A DNA stretch of 59,932 nt from Acidobacteriota bacterium (GCA_003224145.1 QHYN01000218.1:1-59932), one strand, 5' to 3'; counted from the first letter of the stretch, positions 41,464 through 50,296 are shown. Notes: generated from the letters alone by a model not told the origin. Translations and numbers: made by a program.

Positions 41464-42651
41464 ATGACACGCATTGCATCACGCGTTTCACAATTGCATG
41501 GCGAAGGCGCGCTGGCTGTGTATTCCCGCGCCAAAGAACTCGAGCGCGCCGGCCGCTCCATCATTCATCTCGAGCTGGGCGAGCCCGATTTTCATCCTGC
41601 CGCGCCGGTCGTGGATGCGCTGCGCAATGCCGTGGCCGCGGGCCTGGACCGTTACTGCTCCACGCAAGGCGTTCCGGCGTTGCGCGAAGCCATAGCGGAT
41701 TATTTGAGGCGCACGCGCCGCCTCGACGTTGCGGCTGAGCAAGTCCTGGTGGCGCCAGGCTGCAAGATGGCGCTGTCGCTGGCGATGATGGCGCTGATCG
41801 AGCCGGGCGATGAAGTGCTTTACCCCGATCCGGGCTTTCCCATCTATCCTTCGTTCACACGCGGCTTGGGCGCGACGGCCGTGCCCTTCGGTTTGGATGA
41901 GAAAAATCAATTTCAGCCCGACGTCGACGAAATCGGCGCAAAGATCACACCGCGCACCCGCGTCCTCATTTTCAATTCTCCCAATAATCCGACCGGCACG
42001 GTATTCAGCGCCGCCGCGCTCGAAAAACTTGCCGCGCTGGCGCAAAAGCATGACTTGTGGATTCTCTCCGATGAAATCTACGCGCGCATTCTTTTTGAAG
42101 GCCAATACCAATCCATCCGGTCGCTGCCTGGCATGGCCGAGCGGACCATAATCATTGACGGCTTTTCGAAGAGTTTTGCCATGACCGGTTGGAGGCTGGG
42201 TTACGCTGTCGCCCCGCTGCACGTCGTCGAGGCCATGGACCTGCTGGTGCTGAACACGTTTACCTGCGCCGCAGAGTTTACGCAGGTCGCAGCCATCGAA
42301 GCTCTGCGCGATTCCACCAGCGCCGTCGAGGCCATGGTCGAGGAGTACCGCAAGCGGCGGGCTCTCTTCGTCGCCGGGCTGAATCGCATTTCCGGTTTTC
42401 GCTGCCAGCCGCCGCAAGGCGCTTTCTACGCGTGGGTGAACACCGAAGAAACCGGACTTTCTGCCGAAGACGTACAGAAAATATTGCTGGAAGAAGCGGG
42501 CGTCGCGGGAATCGCTGGCGCGGCGTTTGGTCCCGGCGGCAAGAATTATCTGCGCTTCTCGCTGGTCAGCGCGCAGAACTTGCTCGAAGAAGCGCTCGAA
42601 CGCCTGCAGCGCGTGTCGCTTCACTGGCGCGCGGCCGTTTCCCGGCGATGA
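41464..42651 (+). CDS. Pyridoxal-phosphate aminotransferase, class I/II
   Basis: A fold-type I aminotransferase of 395 aa. HLELGEPDF near the N-terminus, FNSPNNPTGTVFS (Asn for PLP O3'), SDEIYARILF (Asp for the ring nitrogen), the PLP Lys in DGFSKSFAMTGWRLGY and the C-terminal Arg region NYLRFSL are all present. The subgroup includes aspartate and aromatic aminotransferases; the substrate is not decided. ATG 41464 is the family start; the frame is open to 41323. The amidohydrolase gene follows after 24 nt. Confidence 0.93.
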   Translation: MTRIASRVSQLHGEGALAVYSRAKELERAGRSIIHLELGEPDFHPAAPVVDALRNAVAAGLDRYCSTQGVPALREAIADYLRRTRRLDVAAEQVLVAPGCKMALSLAMMALIEPGDEVLYPDPGFPIYPSFTRGLGATAVPFGLDEKNQFQPDVDEIGAKITPRTRVLIFNSPNNPTGTVFSAAALEKLAALAQKHDLWILSDEIYARILFEGQYQSIRSLPGMAERTIIIDGFSKSFAMTGWRLGYAVAPLHVVEAMDLLVLNTFTCAAEFTQVAAIEALRDSTSAVEAMVEEYRKRRALFVAGLNRISGFRCQPPQGAFYAWVNTEETGLSAEDVQKILLEEAGVAGIAGAAFGPGGKNYLRFSLVSAQNLLEEALERLQRVSLHWRAAVSRR

Positions 42652-42675
42652 ACCATTTCCAAAAGGATCGCTAAA

Positions 42676-44010
42676 ATGAAACGTTTGATTCGCTTCGGCG
42701 TGGCCTTGTTCGTGACGTTGGCCGCGACGCTGACGGCGCATTCCCAGGCCAAGCCGTTTCCTAGTAGCGACGTCCAGAAAATCCACGAACGTCTTCTCGC
42801 GCAAATCGACCGCATCCCGATCTACGACAATCATTCCCACGCCACGTTTCCCGACGATTCCGACATGGACGCGATGGCCGCTCCGCCCGACGAAAGTTCC
42901 GTACTGCGCTTGCGCGACGACAACCCGGAGTTCGTGGCCGGCGCGAAGGCGCTCTTCGGTTATCCCTATGACGATTTCAAGCCGGAGCACGCCAAGTGGC
43001 TCATCGAAAAAAAGAAAGCCGCCGAAGCTTCGGGCAGCACCGCGCATTGGGACAGCGTTCTGGACAAGTTGAACATCGAAACGTGCCTCGCCAACCGCGT
43101 GGCCCTGGCGCCGTATCTCAATCCCAAGCGCTTTCACTGGGTCTTCTTTGTCGATTCGTTCCTGTTTCCTTTCGACAATCGCGACCAGAGCGGCAAGAAC
43201 GGCGACATGGCCGTGTACATCCCGCTCCAGGAAAAAGCGCTGAAGCGTTACATGAAGCAAGAAGGCGTGAGCGGATTGCCCGCCGACCTTGCCGGTTACG
43301 AGAATTTTGTGCGCCAAACCCTCGCCGACAACCAGAAGAAAGGCGGCGTGGCCATGAAATTCGAGGCCGCCTACTTCCGCTCGCTCTACTTCCGCGATCC
43401 CCCGCGCGACAAAGCCGAAGCCATCTACGCCAAATACCACAGGGGCGGCGTGCCTTCCGATGAGGACTACCGCACGTTTCAGGATTACATCTTCCGCGCG
43501 CTGATCGACCAAGCCGGAAAATTGAAACTTCCCGTCCATTTCCATAGCGCCGTGGGCATCGGCGATTCCTTCAGCCTGCGCAACGGCAACCCGCTGAATC
43601 TCGAAAACGTGCTGCGCGACCCGCGGTATAGCAAAGTAAAATTCGTGCTGATCCATGGCGGCTATCCGTACACGCTGGACATGATCTGGCTGACGGCCGC
43701 GAAAAACGTGTACACCGATTCGTCGCTGGTGGGTTACTACGTGTACCCTTCCGAATTGAAAAACATCCTCAAGCAGTGGATTTCGCTTTTTCCTGAAAGA
43801 ATGATGTTCGGCTCGGACGCGTTTCCTTTTAACGACGCCGTCGGCGCGGAAGAAACGTTCTGGCTGGCGGCGCGCTCCGCCCGCACGGCAGTGGCCGCTG
43901 CGCTTGCCGAGCTCGTCGCCGAAGGCGCGTTCACGGAAGCGAAAGCACTCCAGCTCGCGCGGATGTACCTGCACGACAACGCCGCCAAGCTGTATGGAGA
44001 GATGAAATGA
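42676..44010 (+). CDS. Amidohydrolase family protein, secreted
   Basis: A 444-residue metal-dependent hydrolase with a signal peptide (about 1-24). TIM-barrel metal ligands are suggested by YDNHSH (His53, His55), VHFHSAVG, FVLIHGGYPY and FGSDAFPF, as in the amidohydrolase-2 branch (decarboxylases and lactonases). The long insertion about 60-240 is larger than usual. The substrate is unknown. Its stop overlaps the ATG of the cupin gene (ATGA), so the two probably act on one compound. Confidence 0.82.
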   Translation: MKRLIRFGVALFVTLAATLTAHSQAKPFPSSDVQKIHERLLAQIDRIPIYDNHSHATFPDDSDMDAMAAPPDESSVLRLRDDNPEFVAGAKALFGYPYDDFKPEHAKWLIEKKKAAEASGSTAHWDSVLDKLNIETCLANRVALAPYLNPKRFHWVFFVDSFLFPFDNRDQSGKNGDMAVYIPLQEKALKRYMKQEGVSGLPADLAGYENFVRQTLADNQKKGGVAMKFEAAYFRSLYFRDPPRDKAEAIYAKYHRGGVPSDEDYRTFQDYIFRALIDQAGKLKLPVHFHSAVGIGDSFSLRNGNPLNLENVLRDPRYSKVKFVLIHGGYPYTLDMIWLTAAKNVYTDSSLVGYYVYPSELKNILKQWISLFPERMMFGSDAFPFNDAVGAEETFWLAARSARTAVAAALAELVAEGAFTEAKALQLARMYLHDNAAKLYGEMK

Positions 44011-44378
44011 GCACCTCGATAGAAGCGAAGCACATCGCGTGGAAAAACGTGGAACGCGAGCAGCTCAATCCGCTGATCGACCGCGAAATGGTAGTAGGCA
44101 ACAAAATCATGCTGGCCCGCGTGCTGATGAAGAAGGGCGCGCACGTGCCCATGCATCAGCACCACAACGAGCAGGTCACCTACATTCTGGAAGGCGCGCT
44201 GAAGTTCGCCATCGACGGCAAAGAGATCGTGGTGCGCGCCGGCGAAGTCCTGTGCATCCCCTCGACCATGCCGCACGAAGCCTGGGCCCTCGAAGATACC
44301 GTAGACCTCGACGTTTTCGATCCGCCGCGGGAAGACTGGCTCAATAAGACGGACAACTACCTGCGCCACGGCCGTTAG
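44007..44378 (+). CDS. Cupin-domain protein
   Basis: A single-domain cupin of 123 aa. The metal-binding motif is complete: HQHHNEQVTYILEG (first cupin box) and PSTMPHEAW (second box). Such proteins may be dioxygenases, isomerases or simple binders. It is translationally coupled to the secreted amidohydrolase but has no signal peptide, so the pair would work in different compartments unless it leaks out. Confidence 0.83.
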   Translation: MSTSIEAKHIAWKNVEREQLNPLIDREMVVGNKIMLARVLMKKGAHVPMHQHHNEQVTYILEGALKFAIDGKEIVVRAGEVLCIPSTMPHEAWALEDTVDLDVFDPPREDWLNKTDNYLRHGR

Positions 44379-44534
44379 CGCGCAGGCAAGAACCCCGACC
44401 TCGAAATCATCGTGTGACGGAATGCCGTGTGCGCGCTTCCGGATGCGAAAGAGCGTAGACAAAAGGCCCGGTGTTGTTTACCGTAGCGGTGTGGCTGATT
44501 CCATGCGTGGGGCCAGCCCTCTGAGGGGAGCATC

Positions 44535-45290
44535 ATGAAGAGGCTATGGGCATCGGCATTTTTGCTGCTGGGGAGTGTGTGCGTGGCGCAGGCGCAGGTG
44601 AGCGCGCCAGCGCTGCAGGCCAATACGGGAAACGCCGCGCCGGAGTTCGCGGCGACTTCGGCGGCGAAGGCCACGCTGCTGGATTCACTGGCGGTGGCCG
44701 ATTCGCTCGCGCAGCCGGGCGCAAGAGCGGCGCACGCGTTTGCGGCTCCCACACTGACCACGGCGCTGCCGGCGGAGCCCGCGGCTGCGGATCCGGCGAC
44801 GCCATCGCCGAAACCGAAGTTTATTTACGGCGGACGCGATGACTACCGGTGGCAGTTGAGCCTGGCCGCTACGTGGGTTCGCTTCCGGTCGTCGGTGTTC
44901 AACGCCAGCGCGGTGGGATTGAAGACTACGGTTACGTATTTCACGAACGATTGGTTCGGAATCGAAGGCAGCTTTACCGGGGCCTTTGCGCCTGCGTATG
45001 CGAACGGACAGATTGTGAAGCTGGGACTTTATGGCGGCGGCCCCAAGATTGCTTGGCGGCAGAAGCGTTGGGAGCCCTGGATACACGGGATTTTTGGCGG
45101 CGCGCATGAACAGCCACAAACCGCTGCGGGAAGCCGCAACGCCTACTCGATCCAGCTTGGCGGCGGAGGGGATTACCGGTGGAACCCGCGCATTTCATTC
45201 CGGCTGGAAGGCGACTATGTGCGTACCGGGTTCTTCCATCAATCGCAGAACAGCTTCCAGTTGGCGGGCGGAATCGTGTTCCACTTCTAG
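44535..45290 (+). CDS. Outer-membrane beta-barrel protein (OmpA/OmpW-like), unknown
   Basis: The 251-residue product has a signal peptide (cleavage near AQA-QV), an Ala/Pro-rich linker (about 25-95) and an eight-stranded type barrel: alternating strands such as YRWQLSLAATWVRFRSSVF, WFGIEGSFTGAF and AYSIQLGGGGDYRWNPRISFRLEGDYV, ending in Phe (IVFHF). Aromatic girdles fit porin-like surface proteins. It converges on the TPR-barrel gene; the stop codons of both lie in a 17-bp tandem duplication containing CTTCTAGAAG. Confidence 0.72.
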   Translation: MKRLWASAFLLLGSVCVAQAQVSAPALQANTGNAAPEFAATSAAKATLLDSLAVADSLAQPGARAAHAFAAPTLTTALPAEPAAADPATPSPKPKFIYGGRDDYRWQLSLAATWVRFRSSVFNASAVGLKTTVTYFTNDWFGIEGSFTGAFAPAYANGQIVKLGLYGGGPKIAWRQKRWEPWIHGIFGGAHEQPQTAAGSRNAYSIQLGGGGDYRWNPRISFRLEGDYVRTGFFHQSQNSFQLAGGIVFHF

Positions 45291-45313
45291 AAGCGCTCCA
45301 CTTCTAGAAGGGG
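45281..45313. repeat. 17-bp tandem duplication carrying both convergent stop codons
   Basis: CCACTTCTAGAAG occurs at 45281-45293 and 45298-45310. The palindrome CTTCTAGAAG provides TAG on both strands: the first copy ends the plus-strand barrel gene (TAG 45288-45290), the second the minus-strand gene (45304-45306). Confidence 0.75.
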
Positions 45314-47013
45314 GCGTTTGAGGGGGCGCGCAGAACGGTTCCGTAGAAAACGCCCTTTCCTCCGCGAAGATTGCGTCCGTAAGAAAAAACGGCGGTGACG
45401 CTGCCAAGGATGCGGACTTTGCATTGCAAGCCGGAATCCCATTGCCAACGCTGTGAACCGAACACTCCCGAAGAATCCGCGATCGCGCCGCTGTCCAGAA
45501 ACGGCCCAAGCTTCAGGGCGAAAAAACCGTTCTCATAAATGTTCTTGTCCAGCTCCCAATTCGCAAGGAAGTAACGCCGGCCGAGCGGCGCGATGCCTTT
45601 GCGACCGCCGAGCGTTCCCGCGTGACCCCGGAGCCACAGATCGTTGTCACGTTCCACCCCCAATTGGAAAAGTTCATCGAGCGAGGCCTTGCCGGCAGTA
45701 GCCCCGACGCGAAGCCGCGTGTGCGTTTCGTAATCGTCGCCGTGTGCGCACGGGAGCCAGTGCGCAGTGAGCGATCCACGGAACGTGCCGAATGGGCCGA
45801 GAGGGTTGGCAAACTCGCGGCCCGCGCGGGCCTGCGCCGAGGAATCCAGAGTGAAGCGGCGCTCTGGAATGCGCGCGAGAGTTCGCTCGGCGCCGAGCCA
45901 GCTGGCGAGCGAGGTTGCGCCAGTGAAAAAAGGGCGCTGGGCGGGCGAGAGCGGGCTACTAACGTTGCGGAAATTGCGGCTGGCGGTTTCCGCGCCCGCG
46001 CTCCAACTCCAGCGGCCGTTCACAACGGAGTGAATTTCCACGCCCGCCGCGACTCGGCGCAGGTTCAAATCGGTGAGCGGGGCAGCGACCCCGAAGAAAG
46101 TCTGCGACAAGTTCCAGTTTTCATTGCGCGCGTCAGTGTAGATACGCAACCGCAGGCCGGGATCACCGAAGACGGGCGTGGAAAGGGCGAGGAAAAGGCG
46201 GCGCTTCTGCGAATCCCACCGCACGAGCGAGGTGAGATTCAAGGCGCGATGTCCCAGATTGTACATTTCCGGGTAAAGCGTGGCGTAGGGCAGGCCGCTC
46301 AAGAGCGAAATGGCACCTTCAAGTTTCGAATCGCCCCAGAGATTTCTCTCCGCCAGATGCAGCGTCAGGTCGTAATTTCCGGAATCGGCGGGCGTGAGTT
46401 CGGTGCGGCGGCTGGAAAAAATATCCAGATTGTCGAGACGCGATTCCGTAGTAAGCAGCGCATCGCCCGTCAGGATTTGCGGAGCGTTGAAGGCCAGGGC
46501 GCGATTGCGAAGCGACTCGTTCAGTTGCAGGAAAGGCGCGAAAGCTACAGTTCGCAATCGAGGCTTGTCTTCGGGATTCCAATATTTCAGGGCCGCTTCG
46601 AGATTGCCCTCGAGAAAATAGATGGTGGCGAGAAATTCGCGGGCGTAGGCGTCGCGCGGATTTAAGAGAAGCACCGCCTGGAGGCGGTTTTTAGCCGTGC
46701 GAAAATCTTTCTGCTTGTAGGCAATGCCAGCCAGTTCTACGGGAAACCGCGAATCGCGCGGTGATTTGCGCGCGCCTGTTTCGAACGCCAGTTTTGCGTC
46801 GTCCCATTTTTCCAGGCGGGACAAAGCCAGTCCTTGCAAGAAATCAAACTCGGTGGATTGATCCGCGGGACCGCGGGAGAGCCGGGCCGCCTCGTCCCAG
46901 TGCCCGGCGTCGAAAGCGCTTTGTGCGGCGGCGAGACGGGTTTGCTCAACGCTGTGATCTTGAGCGAATCCCGTAACGGGGAAAAGAAATAAAACGAGAA
47001 GAAAACCAATCAC
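45304..47013 (-). CDS. TPR protein with C-terminal Omp85-like beta-barrel
   Basis: The GTG at 47013 overlaps the C39 peptidase stop (GTGA) and gives 569 aa with a signal peptide (about 1-20, VIGFLLVLFLFPVTGFAQ). TPR helices follow (about 25-165: WDEAARLSRGPADQSTEFDFLQGLALSRLEKWDDAKLAFETGA in parts, AREFLATIYFLEGNLEAALKYW). The rest is barrel-like; its end (LGRRYFLANWELDK, LKLGPFLDSGAIAD, VFSYGRNLRGGKGVFYGTVL) matches Omp85/BamA-type strands. It may secrete or assemble a partner processed by the adjacent peptidase. The frame is open to 47553, but that part runs inside the peptidase gene. Confidence 0.75.
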   Translation of the reverse strand: MIGFLLVLFLFPVTGFAQDHSVEQTRLAAAQSAFDAGHWDEAARLSRGPADQSTEFDFLQGLALSRLEKWDDAKLAFETGARKSPRDSRFPVELAGIAYKQKDFRTAKNRLQAVLLLNPRDAYAREFLATIYFLEGNLEAALKYWNPEDKPRLRTVAFAPFLQLNESLRNRALAFNAPQILTGDALLTTESRLDNLDIFSSRRTELTPADSGNYDLTLHLAERNLWGDSKLEGAISLLSGLPYATLYPEMYNLGHRALNLTSLVRWDSQKRRLFLALSTPVFGDPGLRLRIYTDARNENWNLSQTFFGVAAPLTDLNLRRVAAGVEIHSVVNGRWSWSAGAETASRNFRNVSSPLSPAQRPFFTGATSLASWLGAERTLARIPERRFTLDSSAQARAGREFANPLGPFGTFRGSLTAHWLPCAHGDDYETHTRLRVGATAGKASLDELFQLGVERDNDLWLRGHAGTLGGRKGIAPLGRRYFLANWELDKNIYENGFFALKLGPFLDSGAIADSSGVFGSQRWQWDSGLQCKVRILGSVTAVFSYGRNLRGGKGVFYGTVLRAPSNAPF

Positions 47014-47546
47014 GCGGCCTTTTCGGGGACCGCCAGCAGCATCCAGTTGCGGTTGGGCCGCCATTGCTTTTCGAAGTCCGCCCGCTCCACACGAAGCAGT
47101 TTGCCACGCGCCGGGTCGTGGATGAAGGCAGCATTTGTCTGCCAATCGATCCCGGTCACCACAACGTAGTGGAGAGGTGTATTGGCGCTGCCGGGCTGGA
47201 GACTCACAATCAGCGGACGTCCCTGTTTGAGATGCTCCTGAAGTTCCGTCCAATTTCCGTCGAGGGTGAAAACCTTGAAGCCGGAGGCTTTCAGATAATT
47301 TCCCATGTCGGAGGCGAAGATGCCACGGGCCTTGCGCGAATAGAGCTGCTTCTGAATCGCTGTCGCATCGGCGCGCTGCGAGTCGATGCGCATGCCATGA
47401 GTGTTCCAATATTGCATGAGCATGGAAATCGCCGCGGACCCGCAGCCGTCTTCGGTTTGCTTTACGAAGGGCACGTCGAGCCAGATTCCCGCGCTTTCCT
47501 GGGACACGCATGGAATCGCGCGCCCCAGGAAGAGCATCAGGAACAA
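47010..47546 (-). CDS. C39 family (PA2778-like) cysteine peptidase, exported
   Basis: A papain-fold protein of 178 aa with an N-terminal signal segment. The catalytic set is visible: Gln30 and Cys35 in QTEDGCGSAAISML, His126 in PLHYVVVTGI and Asp144 in IHDPARG. C39 peptidases typically cleave double-glycine leaders inside bacteriocin exporters; this one stands alone outside the membrane. In Pseudomonas PA2778 the same domain is fused to TPRs and PA2779 is its neighbour; here the TPR part is the next gene. Start: TTG 47546 or ATG 47537. Confidence 0.82.
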   Translation of the reverse strand: MFLMLFLGRAIPCVSQESAGIWLDVPFVKQTEDGCGSAAISMLMQYWNTHGMRIDSQRADATAIQKQLYSRKARGIFASDMGNYLKASGFKVFTLDGNWTELQEHLKQGRPLIVSLQPGSANTPLHYVVVTGIDWQTNAAFIHDPARGKLLRVERADFEKQWRPNRNWMLLAVPEKAA

Positions 47547-47598
47547 ACCGCAAATGGCCCGGTTTAATCGCGTGACGGATTACTCCCGGTGTCAGAGG

Positions 47599-48003
47599 TC
47601 AGCGGAGAGCAACCGCCAGCACGATGATGCCGATAGCGATCAGGATGATCCAAAGCAAATCGCGGTCGGAAATGCGTCCTGCCGCAAAATCGGCTTGTGC
47701 TTGCCGAGAGCGCTCGGCCAGTCTGGCGAGATCTTCGTCGCTCAATTGGCCAACCGCTTTGTCCACTTTCTGATAATCGACGTGAGCGGATTTTAGGGCT
47801 TTCTGGCCCTGATCGGAAGAAAGCAGCGTTCGAACAGCTTCTTCATTCGCTTGGCGCGTCTGGGCCAGCCGCGCGGAGTCTTTGTTCAGGTCAGCGAGAG
47901 AAACAACATGTGGTTTGTCCTGGGCCCGCGCTGGGATTCCTGCCGCAACGAGCAGCGTGGCAATCGCCAGCAGAGAAACACACATCTTGACGCGAGAGTG
48001 CAT
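47599..48003 (-). CDS. Small exported protein with C-terminal membrane helix (PA2779-like)
   Basis: The protein (134 aa) has a signal peptide (about 8-27), a helical middle (VRTLLSSDQGQKALKSAHVDYQKVDKAVGQLSDEDLARLAERSRQ) and a C-terminal membrane helix (about 114-133, DLLWIILIAIGIIVLAVAL). The pattern of short helical domain then C-terminal anchor is like PA2779-family proteins, which I know as neighbours of PA2778 peptidases; the sequence match is loose. It is the first gene of the three-gene operon, 52 nt before the peptidase. Confidence 0.62.
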   Translation of the reverse strand: MHSRVKMCVSLLAIATLLVAAGIPARAQDKPHVVSLADLNKDSARLAQTRQANEEAVRTLLSSDQGQKALKSAHVDYQKVDKAVGQLSDEDLARLAERSRQAQADFAAGRISDRDLLWIILIAIGIIVLAVALR

Positions 48004-48220
48004 TCTTCCTCCTAGTTGTGTGGCTGGGGCGTAGACCTAGTTTACGAATTGCACCGCGTGGTGACAAGAAACTTCTGCAAATGCTAGTGGCTCCTCAGCG
48101 TTCGCGGATTTTACAAGCTCAGTTGACACTTTGACATTTCATTTAGGAATGACGCCGCCTCGTTGGGCACACCGCCTGGTTAATTGACAGTTGCCGCCTG
48201 GACGGGTCGGGGAACACCGG

Positions 48221-48709
48221 TCACTTCGCGGGAAGCGGCTGCTGGTATTTCGTGGCGTCCACGGATTTCCACTCGCCCTTGATGATTCCTTCCCGAATCT
48301 GGGCTGCGGTCTTGCCCTTGCGAGCTTGTTCGTAGCTGTAAAGATCTTCGTAGATACATGTGCCGCATTCCGAGCCGTGAGCACTGGTAAAGCAATCCAG
48401 CAGGCTGGAGTGGCCGTTGCTGCGGTCGCAGTGGCAATAGCAAGGTTGCTGGTACAGCGTTTTCTTGACCTTTGCGGCCACCGCGTAAGCATTTTGCACG
48501 AAGGGGTTGCTGAAGAGTTCGGGGCTCATCGTTGCGGGGAGGTCTCCCTTGGGAGCCTGTGCATGAAAGGCAGGCACGGGGTCATCCGCTTGTGACCGAG
48601 GCGCGTTCGCCTGAAGCGAGCCGGAAGAGGCCGGTTGAGGAATGAGGATGAACGCCAGTGCCAGGCCGAAAACAATCGCCGCGCTCCACATTTTGTGGAC
48701 TCCTTGCAT
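48221..48709 (-). CDS. Exported Cys-rich protein with PCYCGC-like motif
   Basis: The protein (162 aa) has a signal or anchor segment (about 8-26), a Pro/Ala linker and a compact Cys/His domain: Cys90, Cys92, His93, Cys94, His100, Cys106, His111, Cys115, Cys118 (QPCYCHCDRSNGHSSLLDCF). This is the PCYCGC family, first noted in Bacillus lipoproteins of unknown role; metal or haem binding is likely. GGGAGG precedes the ATG at 48709. No lipobox is seen. It lies upstream of the C39 operon with its own gap. Confidence 0.78.
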   Translation of the reverse strand: MQGVHKMWSAAIVFGLALAFILIPQPASSGSLQANAPRSQADDPVPAFHAQAPKGDLPATMSPELFSNPFVQNAYAVAAKVKKTLYQQPCYCHCDRSNGHSSLLDCFTSAHGSECGTCIYEDLYSYEQARKGKTAAQIREGIIKGEWKSVDATKYQQPLPAK

Positions 48710-48912
48710 GCGTGCCTCCCCTTTATTGTCCGTTACAACCGCGCTGCATCTCTACTCTACGGCTGCTCGTAGCGAATTTCCACTAAGTCGATCGAATAGG
48801 TGGAGATGATTCGTTAACAGCGATTAGACGACAGGAATGCCATTTGGCGTAAGCCAATCGCGGAGAACCTGAGGGGCACGAAGGCTGGCATGATGCCCTC
48901 AGACGGCGTGTG

Positions 48913-49626
48913 TTAGTGGAGCGCAGCCTCCGAAGCAGTATATCCCTGAGAAGAAAGCGCTGCGGAAGCTTTCGAATGCAGATGCTTCGCACGGAGGTGG
49001 CGCTGGACGCGGCGGCCCCAACCGCGCACGAAGGAAAAGTTCAGGGCGCCGCCGATGGCGGAACTTGCCAGGGGTACGAGCCGGCCAACCCACTTTTCGG
49101 CTGTTTCCGCGCCAAGTTTCGCTGCCAAGCGTTCCGCGATGCGGGGGGCAATCTTTTCGAGGATCTGCCTTTCAGCCAAGTCCTTGCCGTAATCGATGCC
49201 AGCGGCGGCAGCGGCCGCTTTCCACATTTCAATCCGTTGATCGCGTCCGCGCGCTTCGAAACCGTAGAGCAAAGCAAGGCGCTGAATCAGACGCAGGGTA
49301 ATTACCGTGAGCAAGCTGGCATCCGGGAGAAGGGTGATCATGCCGCCCAAGCCAAACCCCGCGCCTTCCGCGAGGGCAAGGCGCTCTGCATCGCGAATCA
49401 GAGCCGCAGCGATGGCATCCAGCCGCTCAATGGGGACATCCTTCATGCGGTCAAAATTCGCAACCCAGACGCCATGCTTGTTCGAAAGATGGCGCCGGAA
49501 TTCTTCGGGGTCAATCTCGATGGAACGCATTCCGCGGAGGACACCAAACCTCAAAAAGCGCCGCAGTGTGCGCCCGGCGAACGACCTTTTGCGCAAATAA
49601 TGTAACTTGGGCATCCCTTCTGTCAT
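48913..49626 (-). CDS. EcsC family protein
   Basis: A 237-residue protein with the EcsC core: LALAEGAGFGLGGMITLLPDASLLTVITLRLIQRLALLYGF, a central hydrophobic hairpin, and the C-terminal KWVGRLVPLASSAIGGALNFSFVRGWGRR. EcsC is the third component of the Bacillus Ecs ABC transporter; in Gram-negatives it stands alone and its job is unknown. The start is ATG 49626 or 49614; an upstream TTG is less likely. Confidence 0.82.
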   Translation of the reverse strand: MTEGMPKLHYLRKRSFAGRTLRRFLRFGVLRGMRSIEIDPEEFRRHLSNKHGVWVANFDRMKDVPIERLDAIAAALIRDAERLALAEGAGFGLGGMITLLPDASLLTVITLRLIQRLALLYGFEARGRDQRIEMWKAAAAAAGIDYGKDLAERQILEKIAPRIAERLAAKLGAETAEKWVGRLVPLASSAIGGALNFSFVRGWGRRVQRHLRAKHLHSKASAALSSQGYTASEAALH

Positions 49627-49748
49627 CGTACGGCGGTCAGAGCCGCGCTGCAACCACGGCGATGCAGTGATAATCTGGCACGCCTAGTTTAAGGAATCCA
49701 GTAAACAGGGGGGGTGTCTGCCAGGCGGCAAGAAAACGCAAGTCCTAC

Positions 49749-49776
49749 TTGACGCGGAAAAGCTTTTAGGTAAACT
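49749..49776 (+). promoter_or_regulatory. Putative promoter giving a near-leaderless mRNA
   Basis: TTGACG (49749-49754) and TAAACT (49771-49776), spacer 16. The ATG at 49788 comes 11 nt after the -10 box and lacks a Shine-Dalgarno. Confidence 0.5.
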
Positions 49777-49787
49777 GCCCTTTCTCT

Positions 49788-50075
49788 ATGGCGACGATGC
49801 CACAATTCGTTCCCGCCGATGGCTTGCAGGAGCTGGAATATCCGCAGCGCGAGGCTGCGCTTTTTTACGGGCTGTTCTTGCGCGGACACTCAGCCGACGA
49901 GTTGCGGAGAGATATAGAAGTCCCCAGCGCCGTGCTCGCCAAATGGCATCGCGAATCGGAGCACGACCCGCAGTTGCGCGATATTTTTACACGCATACTG
50001 GACTACCGGCGCCACGTGCTGGCCATCTTCGATGCGTTGGTGGGATCCGACGGCCAGACACAGCGCATTCAGTAG
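49788..50075 (+). CDS. Small soluble protein, unknown
   Basis: A 95-residue protein with a mixed helical sequence: EYPQREAALFYGLFLRGHSADELRRDIEVPSAVLAKWHRE has the look of a helix-turn-helix (SADELRRDIEVPSAVLAKW), like phage-type or transposase N-terminal HTHs. No named family recognised. The promoter fits a leaderless mRNA. Confidence 0.55.
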   Translation: MATMPQFVPADGLQELEYPQREAALFYGLFLRGHSADELRRDIEVPSAVLAKWHRESEHDPQLRDIFTRILDYRRHVLAIFDALVGSDGQTQRIQ

Positions 50076-50267
50076 CCTCCGAAGGTTTCAAAATCCTCTA
50101 ATCAAACAAATGGCTGGTCCCCACTTCGTACCAGGTTCTGTGCAACCGTCATCCACTTCACCTGTACGATCGTTCAGGTCAAAAACTGTCAGGCAACCAA
50201 AATGGGGGATGTGGGGTCTAAGGCCAATCAGGGGACAAGTGTCAGAAAATGAAGGGGATTCCTTTGA

Positions 50268-50296
50268 TTGACGGGGAGCTTGTCCGGGGGTAGAAT
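50268..50296 (+). promoter_or_regulatory. Sigma-70-type promoter of the GWxTD gene
   Basis: TTGACG (50268-50273) and TAGAAT (50291-50296) with a 17-nt spacer. A GAGGT lies in the leader before the ATG at 50326. Confidence 0.6.

Noticed and set aside
41488-43974. 828-codon open frame on the minus strand
   Set aside because: It runs antisense through the aminotransferase and amidohydrolase genes, both of which have clear family motifs; the frame is a GC-bias shadow.
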